DNA of 64,000 nucleotides from Hexactinellida sp. DTS-2022 (lineage: Eukaryota; Porifera; Hexactinellida), in the NCBI GenBank assembly GCA_028753945.1, contig JAPNXP010000014.1:4526001-4590000 (forward strand), in the 5' to 3' direction. Under the pieces are notes generated by a model. The model ran no database searches. It was given only the letters and a program-made list of their open reading frames with translations, and was not told the DNA's origin. The position numbers were made by a program, and so were the translations under genes. Positions within the stretch are counted from its first letter, which is position 1. Every line of letters begins with the position of its first letter. This document shows positions 56,301 through 64,000 of this stretch, piece after piece.

Positions 56301-57285
56301 TCGGGGAGGGGGCAATCAGAATTTAGAGGGGGCACAGACAAAAAGCTAATTCTTAGTACGTGTAGTAGAAAACCCTTCGTGATTTTATGTCTTTTTTGAT
56401 AGTTTCACATCGGATAAGAGCAGTGGTATCATGACATTTGAACTCATGTGTATCATTGGTGTTGTTATTTCATCTATTTGGACAGGGGAAGGATTTTGGA
56501 CAGGCGAGGGGATGCACAGATGAGGGGGGCACCGAGATTTTTGAGGGGGGCACGTGCCCCCCCTTCTGACGCCCCTGCTAACGTGTGACGGTAACTTTGA
56601 GATAGCTAAAACTTGTTAGAGATATCTCAAAACTCCAAATATAAGTGTTCGCAATACGTATAAGGATATTTGTTGGCAATAACTGACACAAACTTTCCAA
56701 TTTTTGCGTAATGCTGGTTATAAAAATGGGTGGATCAGAATGGCCATCAACGAATTAGATAAAAAATAGTACACAAGTCACATTATGCACGAAATGTGCT
56801 TGCTAACTAGGTGAACTTACTATTAGAGGAACAAAACTTAGATTAAATGCTCGCTTGAGAGTGAAAATTAACTTGAAAATAGAGAGATATTGCTATTAGA
56901 TTATGAACACCAAATAGATAAATACAATACTTACCTTCATTTTCTTTTCTTCAGGCTCCTCTCTACTCTTCCCGTAAGCGTTAGCATTAGCCATAGCCTC
57001 TATGACGTATGTAGCTGTCATGTAGCTCAGCATAGCCAGCACTATCAGCAGAAATAAGCCCAGCAGCCAGCCGGCCATAGCGAATGCTTTAGGCATTGCT
57101 ATTGCTCCCACACCCACTATCAGATTCAAAATGTACACAAATGCGAAGAGTCGCGAGTAGGATGAATCTGGAGGCTTGTCATCTTTTGTTTCAGTCTCTT
57201 CTACAATATTTAAGTTGACTGTCCCAATATTAGGGGAATCGTCATAGGAATAGTCCTGACTTACTATAAGATCTTTCTCTTCCAT
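53327..57285 (-). CDS. TMEM104: TMEM104-like transmembrane protein (amino-acid-transporter fold)
   Basis: Four exons with GT-AG borders: 57285-56935, 55958-55591, 55110-54757 and 53876-53327. They give 540 residues (human ~496). Each joins in frame: ...EEKKMK | MTISRQLLSS..., ...IWLY-R-IYLFVF..., ...SAAF-S-PSEMDDVYTLNF. Family landmarks in order: LNLIVGVGAIAMPKAFAMAG; LSYMTATYVIEAMANANA; YELGDMANLFFNKLGIALYY; LYGDITIYLVTVPKSLL; LLLGPFLFF; NLFGVIIYAFMCQHSLPGMV; FPVFTLSTNFPIIGITLREN; VDRVVFPLL-like; and VGITGSYAGVCVQYLIPVAL. About ten to eleven helices. It resembles the SLC32/36/38 amino-acid transporter fold; the substrate is not established. The exon 4 acceptor was chosen at 53876 because the nearer AG breaks the frame. 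Confidence 0.92.
56279..56577. mobile_element. hAT-type MITE in TMEM104 intron 1
   Basis: 299 bp. Starts CAGGGGCGTCGGAAG and ends CTTCTGACGCCCCTG, flanked by the perfect 8-bp duplication CTAACGTG (56271-56278 and 56578-56585). G-rich next to both ends. Non-coding. Confidence 0.9.
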
Positions 57286-57289
57286 GTGC

Positions 57290-57835
57290 TACTCCTAGTC
57301 ACCATTATAATAGACAGGTTAAAATAAATCTATATATTAAAAGCACTATTGTCAGACACACCTGATTTCCGGAACGGAACGGTATGGAACGGTACATTCC
57401 GGAAAATTTAAATACCAAAATTACGGAACGGGATAGCCACCCAAGGTTTTGGTTATTATAAACTTTAACATGATTTGGTCTTGCAGCCTGATGTACTATT
57501 TTTTATTAAATTATGAAGATAAATTGAAACAAACCGGTGTAAGCGCTTTTAGGGACCCAGGCGCCGAAATTGCTAACCTATTGTGTTCTTGGGGTGCCCT
57601 AAATCACTAGCGATTTAGGGACCCCGCGTTTTGCAAAGAGTGAGTAAATTGTTACAAGTCTAATCAATATTTACTTGAACTATCCTAGCCCATGTACCTA
57701 AATTAACAATACGAGCCCTTCGGTCTACGCGGCCTTACTACCCCATGAGGCATAATTATTTAGAACTTTAAAATCCCTGTGGTGTAGTAAGTAGTAAAAT
57801 CCTGGGTTAGAAATTAAATTATTATATTAAAAGTT
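57290..57835. other. Intergenic with small repeat pieces
   Basis: 57375-57440 has GGAACGG-type words. 57712-57735 is an ACGAGCCCTTCGGTC fragment as in 9562. 57545-57630 has a mirror pair around CTAAATCACTAGCGATTTAG. No gene; this is the likely TMEM104 upstream region. Confidence 0.45.
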
Positions 57836-57837
57836 AT

Positions 57838-58743
57838 TTATGGCGTGTCGGAGGCCAATCGAGGGGCGAATCGTCATGCCAACTTCCAGACTTGGCACCA
57901 GAGCCTTCGTGTGCGCCTACTGCGAGAAGCCATTCGAGTGACAGAAACACAGAAACACTACGAGAAGGGCCTAGCGTATTGCGAGGCTCACTACAACCAG
58001 CTCTACGGGGAAATATGCTTCTACTGCAAGTTGAGTGACGGGGCCGGCAGGGTTGTATCAACTCAATTTGAGTTGGCAGAATCAACTCATTTTCTTGAAT
58101 GAGTTGAATGAGTTGGTAACAGCAAAATGAATGAGTTGAATGAGTTGGTAGACAAAAAATGAGTTGTTTTTGCCAACTCAAAATGAGTTAAAACAACCCT
58201 GCAGGCTTCCTGCCATGGCCAGACCACTTTCACTTTGTCGTAACATTAATGCGTAGGGAGATCCAAATTTGGCCGGACCACTTTTGAAAGCCGACCGACG
58301 CAGCTGTAAATGTAGTAAACTGAAGATTTAAGATATACGTTGGTTACAATTAGTCTAATAAAAAATGAGTTGGCAGAATCAACTCAATTTCTTGAATGAG
58401 TTGGTAATAGCAAAATGAATGAGTTGAATGAGTTGGTGAAGGAAATTTGAATGAGTTGGTAGACAAAAAATGAGTTGTTTTGCCAACTCAAAATGAGTTG
58501 ATACAACCCTGACTTAGTCTGTCTGCAACAACCATGTGATAAAGGATGTGGTCAATGTGCTAAGCAAATCTTGGTGCACTCCCCACTTCCGGTGTACCGC
58601 GTGCGAAGTGCTGCTAGCTTCTAAAGGGAACTCCAAGTTCATATTCTACGACAACAGGCCTCTCTGTCGCAAGTGCTACACAAAGCTCCCAAAAACACGA
58701 GTTCAGACGCAGACTCAAGCGCATGGACGAGCTAAAGAAGTGA
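57838..58743 (+). pseudogene. LIMS1: PINCH/LIMS pseudogene: LIM4-LIM5 remnant
   Basis: ATGGCG then reads [10 protein letters not shown], the start of PINCH LIM4. [11 protein letters not shown] follows in the same frame, while the intervening ANFQTWHQS is in another frame (one base lost before it, about two after it). A TGA follows FE, then an 8-bp duplication (AGAAACAC), then [20 protein letters not shown] and ICFYC, the join to LIM5. After the MITE-filled gap (58048-58512), VIKDVVNVLSKSWCTPHFRC ... NRPLCRKCYTKLP continues LIM5; a last frameshift leads to EFRRRLKRMDELKK and a stop at 58741-58743. LIM1-3 are absent. PINCH is an adaptor with ILK and parvin at integrin adhesions. Multiple lesions in 240 codons make this a clear pseudogene or a broken partial copy. 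Confidence 0.85.
58048..58512. repeat. TGAGTTG-word element(s) inside the PINCH pseudogene
   Basis: Starts CAGGGTTGTATCAACTC and ends ...ATGAGTTGATACAACCCTG. Two word-rich blocks (58048-58202 and 58366-58512) iterate AATGAGTTGAATGAGTTGG, with inverse copies at the tips, and flank a 160-bp spacer (GGCCAGACCAC ... GGCCGGACCAC). The first block is itself bounded by CAGGGTTG...CAACCCTG, so there may be two tandem insertions or one internally expanded element. Confidence 0.65.
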
Positions 58744-59160
58744 TGCTACATCTTATATATCTACCCATCTATCTATTCAGTTCTTAGTTTGTTCCTTCGT
58801 GAGTGTTTCCAATTGAACTATCCATAAGTAATTTATTTTCATATTTGTTATTGTTTGTTACAATTATGTGTGAAAACTTATTTATATTAAAATAAAGTAA
58901 AATTAAAAAAAAAATAGCATACATTGGCTATTTGTAGTAATCAGGCACGTAGCTACGGGGGGTGGGGGGGCGAACCCCCCGCCCCCCAAAAGTACTTCTC
59001 GCTCCCCCCGGCCCCCCCCCCCACCAAAGAGAAGTTTAGGAAGTGTTTCGTTATAGTAAATAGACTCGAATTTACTTCAACTGCATGGTTAAAAAACTAT
59101 GGAATTTGAAACTCCCGTTGCTATGTTCATAGGTTTTAAGCGCTCATTATTAGGAAACTC
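58744..59160. other. Intergenic, MITE end and homopolymer tracts
   Basis: 58943-59030 has CAGGCACGTAGCTACGGGG followed by G and C tracts, probably a hAT-type MITE end. Nothing else is recognised. Confidence 0.4.
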
Positions 59161-59178
59161 GTCGAATTTAATAGGCAT

Positions 59179-59620
59179 TTAATTTCTGCAAAATCTTTCA
59201 ATATAATCACAGTCCGCTTGTTTCTTTCTGACTGCAAATAGATAATAGGTCTGGTGATTCTCGTATACGTCTTTGTTTAAAGAGGATTCAAACTTCTCTT
59301 TTAGTTTGAAAAATGTTTCTTTATCAGAACTTGTGACATCTTTTAACGAAAGCGGGTTCTCAAACAAAACCTTCAAGCTACATTTGTGCGCCAATCTCTT
59401 CAGATTCGCGATAGCTTCAACATCCACGCGAGGAAGATTCTCTCTGGAACTTAGAATCGAGCTCACATGGGGTACATGCCCGGTCTCTGTTCCAAAAGAG
59501 ATCTGTGGCACTTATCGTGTACCCACATGGCTTCCTCGTGCACACTGGCATCTGACAGCACCTGAAGGAGGTCTAGAATCACAGATAGTTTGGAGTTGTC
59601 ACATAGAGGAACTAACCCAT
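59179..59620 (-). pseudogene. Unidentified coding fragment
   Basis: On the minus strand the upstream part reads DLLQVLSDASVHEEAMWVHD and KCHRSLLEQRPGMYP before a stop at about 59470. An overlapping frame then continues through RENLPRVDVEAIANLKRLAH, VLFENPLSLKDVTSS, ETFFKLKEKFESSLNKDVYE and QTYYLFAVRKKQADCDYIER to a stop at 59179. The composition looks genuinely coding and the two frames seem to be parts of one protein with a frameshift. No family recognised; it could be a transposon-derived gene. Confidence 0.4.
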
Positions 59621-59639
59621 GATTTGTAATAAATTGTAG

Positions 59640-59990
59640 ATATACTCTTCATTAATTCATTAATTAAGAATGTAGAATAGATGATTGTAGAATGATTGTA
59701 GAATTGTTTATGATTTTATTTGAGTTTCTAATTTAATGGTATCTTCATTCTAATATGTAAGGCTAGGAGCAATAACGGGGAAAAAACAATTACTAGCTAT
59801 GTTAGGTAAATATGTAAATAATTGTTGGCTTCGAGAGAGTTTAACAAAGATTATCGTGGCACAATTATATAAATTGAGAGGGGTAACAAAAGTTGATAAT
59901 TTAAATAATAGAGACAATAAACAAATACCGTTTTATAGTCACATAGGATAAAAACCCAATTGACTTGAGCACTTGCAAAAAAGCTTGGGA
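59640..59990. other. Intergenic, nothing recognised
   Basis: AT-rich sequence, no feature supported. Confidence 0.4.
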
Positions 59991-59999
59991 AACAGTTGT

Positions 60000-60470
60000 C
60001 CTGTCACGAAAATTTGGTCACATGGGAAAATTGGTTCTAGGGGTCCGAAATTTTAATGGAAATTTGGTCCTACTGTGGAAAACTGGTCCCTCTGAGGTTT
60101 GTATTTATTTTTCTTACCGTAATTACTAGAATAGTAGCCTAGGCGATTTTTCGCCATATTGGGACCAAAATCTTTTATGAATATGCCTGTCACTGGAAAT
60201 TTGGGCCGCGAAAATTGATCCGGGCCAAATTCCATGGAAAACTGGTCCTAGGACCATTTTTCCATGGAATTTTGGTTCGGGGTACCAATATTTTCGGGGG
60301 GAAATTGGTCCTAGACCAAATTCCATGGAATATTGGTCCATACTGAGACCAAAATTTTCAGGCTAGGACTATTTCTCCATGGAATATTGGTACCCCGGAC
60401 CAATTTTACCCGAAAAAATTGGCCCTCGGCACATTTTTTTCGGGGACCAATTTTCCAGTGACAGTCCATG
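60000..60470. repeat. Word-rich element: AAAATTGGTCC / CCATGGAA
   Basis: About a dozen iterations of TTTCCATGGAAAATTGGTCC-like words in both orientations, at irregular 20-35-bp spacing. It resembles the reiterated ends of the MULE families, but no complementary second end or target duplication was found. The short minus-strand frames are repeat-derived. Confidence 0.55.
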
Positions 60471-60615
60471 TTCTCTAATAGTCCACTTTTGGCCATTTGC
60501 CCACTGGTGGGCTATTTGAAAGAACAGAGTACATAATAAATTTACTACACAATAAAATAATTTTTCAAACAATATTTTTTCTAAAAAGGAGGGTTGCGTC
60601 TATCGCAGGGTAGGT

Positions 60616-60683
60616 GCTCACCTAGGGATCGAACCTAGAATTCACGAATGACAATAGTGTGTTTGACCATTAAACTAATAAGC
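60616..60683 (-). tRNA. tRNA-Asp-like sequence (pseudogene or SINE head)
   Basis: Minus strand, 68 nt. Acceptor stem GCUUAUU/GGUGAGC (7 pairs, three of them G-U), a D-arm with GGUC in the loop and UUU/AAA stem, anticodon loop UUGUCAU (GUC, aspartate) on a 5-bp stem with one mismatch, and a perfect T-arm CUAGG-UUCGAUC-CCUAG. U8 is replaced. The tRNA-like part is bracketed by GTCTATCGC and GCGATAGAC. A partial second copy in the opposite orientation lies at about 60944-61005. The weak stems and duplicated flanks suggest a mobile tRNA-derived element, not a working tRNA. Confidence 0.45.
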
Positions 60684-61019
60684 GAAGTAGCGATAGACAA
60701 AGCCTCCTAAATAAATATAATTTCCAAGCTCTTATATACAGCAATGGATTGCTTTCATTTTGAATGTGGTTTGATTTGAAAATCAAATTACTAAGTTACA
60801 AGACTGACTTAGTGTACAGGTTTACTTTTTGGTGTAGAAAATTTACAGAATTTAGCTAAGACGGATTACATTCTAATCAACCCTCAATTAAGATACAAGC
60901 TAACCACTGCTGTAGAATAAGAGCTTAAAAATTATATTCATTTAGGAGGCCTTGTCTATCGCTACTACTACGCTTATTAGTTTAATGGTCAAACAACACA
61001 CTTTAAAAAAAATCTATAA

Positions 61020-61215
61020 TTTCAACATGTTTTAATATCATAGATGCATTATACGATTATACGTTATACGTTCGGGGAGCGTATAATGGACCTTATATAC
61101 GTTAAAATCGTTATACGTTGTATGATGATTATACGTTACGTATGATGGCATTATACGTTCACCTATCGTATAATGGTACCATATATACGTTATACGTTAC
61201 GTATAATGCAACTAT
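61020..61215. repeat. TTATACGTTA-word block
   Basis: Iterations of ATTATACGTTA / CGTATAATGG in both orientations. Likely a small word-rich MITE; ends and duplication not resolved. Confidence 0.5.
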
Positions 61216-61309
61216 GTTTAATATACCACAATGGTTAACTTCCATTTTGGGATCGTGGATTGATTATAATATAATATTTCATAGCAAGAATATTATTTTA
61301 TAATATTCT

Positions 61310-64000
61310 CCACTTTCTATTTATCAATTGGTCCTTATGGCAAGTGCCACCTATACAAGTGGGTCTTGACACCTTGAGGTGATGATGACATCGTTAAAAA
61401 ATGTGTTTTTACAATTTTGTTAATTCGATATTTAAAATGGGCTAGTTGATGTTGGGTGATGACCCAACACTCACATGAAAAATGCTGAGTCATCAGCTAT
61501 TATATTCTACTCATACTTGAATATCTCTAAAATGAAGTGAACTAAATGGAAACTTCCACCGGTCGATGCCTTCTGTAACACCTTTTTGAAATAATTTAAC
61601 ACCTTCATAGTAATGATGACAATGCGAAAAAATAATGCAAAATTGCAGCCTGTGCCGACAGCATGCTCCTTTGGAGGCACTATCAATAAACCACCACCAA
61701 ATATAGTGCCACCAAAGGAACATGCGTCGGCACAGGCTGCAATTTTGGATTTTTATTATTATTATTAGTCCGTATCCTCTAGACACAACAGAGTTTAGTT
61801 AACTAGAAGCCCAAATTTTTAGGATGGGTGTCTCATGGGGTTACAGATGTGCACCTGGGGTTACGATTTTTTATTTATAAATTTTTTATACATTTTTAAC
61901 ACCTTTCAAAATTTGTCTGGTTCTTAACTCAAATAATGTTATATAAAGCCACAATTTTTTTAACTAATGGATTCACGATAAAATTCTGCGTCTGATGGGA
62001 AAAATGCAAATTTTTAAAATTGGTAATTCATGCCATAAATGGGGGTTGAAATTTCTTTGTTTACTGACACTTCAGTTCAACTGAAAGTGTTGAATCTAAT
62101 TCTATTGTTTCAACTTGTGATTATTATATTGATTCAACTTGTGAGATCGAGTAGGCTTCTATTTTCCAATTGAAAACTAAGATTCTACATTCCATAACAA
62201 AGACAGATTATTTGATTATATTTATTTCTGCTTAGAATATTCTTGCACAATGGATACATGACATATTTAATTCTAATTAATTCGCTCTGTGTTTAACTTA
62301 TAGAGACGGTTCCAATTGGATTATTGGGGTTATCGAGTACGTGGAATTCAAATATGATAATGAAATTCAATTTAAATTAATAATCATTGCAAATAATTGA
62401 ACTTAATTTATTTTGATGTAAATAATATTGGTATTAAATTATCTTAGATTAATTAAATATTTATACTAATTATCTAAATTTCATTAATCTCAGAAATGAT
62501 ACAAGATAGAAACAAACTTTAAATTTATCAATTGGTCCTTTTGGCACGTACCACCTATACAAGTGGATCTTGACACCTTAAGGTGATGATGACATCGTCA
62601 AAAAAATGTATTTTTACAATTTTGTGAATTAAATAATTCGCATGGGTTGGTTGGAGTTGGGTTAACACCCAACACGCACTTAGAAAATGCTGAGTCATCA
62701 CAGATTATATTCTACTGAAACTTGAATATCTCTCAAATGAAGTGAGCTAAATGGAAACTTCCAACTCACTAAGGGTTGTTGCCTTTTGAAACACCTTTCT
62801 GAAATAATTAACACCTTCATAGTGATGATGACATGGCAAAAAAATCCAAAATTGCACCTGTGCTGACAGCATGTTCTTTTGGAGGCACTATCAATAAACC
62901 ACCACCAAAATATAGTGCCACCAAAGGAACATGCGTAGGCACAGCTGCAATTTTGGATTTTTTTTTATTACTGTGCCGACTATACTATAGTATGGTAGCC
63001 CAGTATTGATCTTACTGCCTTTATTATTTTTACTGGCCGACTATACTATAGTATAGTGGCCCAGTATTGGAATCACTGCCTTTATTTTTTTCTATATTTT
63101 TTCTCCGTAGACGGTGCCCTGGACAGAGCTTTATAGTTGTTGGGCTGAAACTTGGCATGTAGGGGCGATGGGACCGTCTAATTTGCACCTGCTCTTACAA
63201 TTTTTGATTAACAAATTTTGGACACATTTTTAACACCTTTTAAAGAATCTTTGGTCCATAACTCAAAAAGTGTTATACTAAACCGTCAATTTTTATTTTA
63301 CCATTGGATTCACCATAAAATTCTGCGTCTGATGGGAGAAGAAAACTTTTAATAACACGTTTAATTTCCGCCATAAAAAGGGGTTGAAATTTCTTTGTTT
63401 ACTCACACTCCAATTTCAATAAAACTGTTAATTCCATTGTTTCAACTTGCGATAATTATATTGATTTAACTTGTTAAATCTTTCACTATTGTTCAACTTG
63501 CGATAATTAAATTGATTCAACTTATAAATTCCAGCTGGCTTCTATTTAATTGTAGTGTTACTATACAATGGATTAAATAAAATAAAATAATATATGAAAT
63601 TTGTTGACTTTACTCAACTCACCGTGGATAACATTGCTAAAATAAATAACGAATAATATAATATATTATCAATACATAATGAATGAATGGCTTTAAACAC
63701 AAGATGGTTTATGATAGAAACAAACTTCAAATTTATCTACCGTTCCTTGTGACTTGGACGAATTAACAAATGGTTCTTGACATCTTGAGGCGTTGATGAC
63801 TTTGCGAAAAAAAATCCAAAATTGCAGCTTGTGCCGACAGCATGATCATTCGGAGGCACTATCAATAAACAACCAACAAAATATAGTGTCACCAAAGGAA
63901 CATGCGTCGGCACAGGCTGCAATTTTGGATTTTTTATTTATCCGTAGCCACTCCACAGAACAGAGTTTTATCAACTAAGAGCCCAAATTTTTAGGATGGG
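61310..64000 (+). repeat. Tandem array of ~1.2-kb palindrome-bearing units
   Basis: The unit start (TTATCAATTGGTCCTTWTGG) recurs at about 61323, 62528 and, diverged, 63735, a period of ~1205 bp. Each unit has the same order: GGGTCTTGACACCTTGAGGT; a small hairpin GTTGGGTGATGACCCAAC; GCTGAGTCATCA; AAATGGAAACTTCCA; the ~125-bp palindrome (61628-61755, 62838-62966, 63807-63936); GTGCACCTGGGG; CTGCGTCTGATGGG; GTTTCAACTTGTGA; and a long AT-rich stretch. The last unit runs off the window. There is no gene; the short open frames over the palindromes are mirror-image artefacts. Confidence 0.85.

Noticed and set aside
60616-60683. A functional nuclear tRNA-Asp gene
   Set aside because: Anticodon-stem mismatch, several G-U pairs in the acceptor stem, changed U8 and repeat flanks make a pseudogene or SINE more likely; kept only as tRNA-like.

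Overview
The window is eukaryotic nuclear DNA from an animal. It is AT-rich and strongly repeat-laden. Multi-exon genes with GT-AG introns encode IFT74 and TMEM104. Intronless genes encode BOP1, a B3GALT6-type glycosyltransferase and a NACHT receptor. Genes with NHL repeats and NACHT-type immune receptors next to animal ciliary genes suggest an early-branching invertebrate such as a sponge. That is an inference from gene content only; no species can be named from the sequence.

Layout. Positions 1-30500 are mostly mobile DNA: a broken NHL gene, two Mutator-like (MULE) families, remnants of two further transposase-like proteins, many short non-autonomous DNA transposons with readable target-site duplications (TSDs), copies of a long repeat holding a ~125-bp palindrome, a retrozyme-like element with hammerhead ribozymes, and a decayed hAT transposase. 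One intact-looking gene (coiled coil plus NHL, 12409-13674) lies inside it. Positions 32900-57300 form a gene cluster, all on the minus strand: a multipass membrane protein, B3GALT6-like, BOP1, a NACHT receptor, IFT74 and TMEM104. From 57800 onward there is a decayed PINCH (LIMS) pseudogene, an unidentified coding fragment, a tRNA-like sequence and a tandem array of ~1.2-kb units, each with the palindrome.

The host genes do not form one pathway: ribosome biogenesis (BOP1), proteoglycan linker synthesis (B3GALT6), ciliary transport (IFT74), a putative amino-acid-transporter-like protein (TMEM104) and intracellular sensing (NACHT).

The most notable structures are: (1) four hammerhead ribozyme motifs at 25128-26985, two of them in direct orientation and delimiting a 343-nt unit; (2) two identical 1823-bp MULE copies in inverted orientation 11.8 kb apart, with the halves of one target-site duplication split between them, which reads as an inversion; (3) a dispersed and tandem repeat carrying a conserved long hairpin; (4) repeated evolution of transposon ends built from reiterated ~10-20-bp words.
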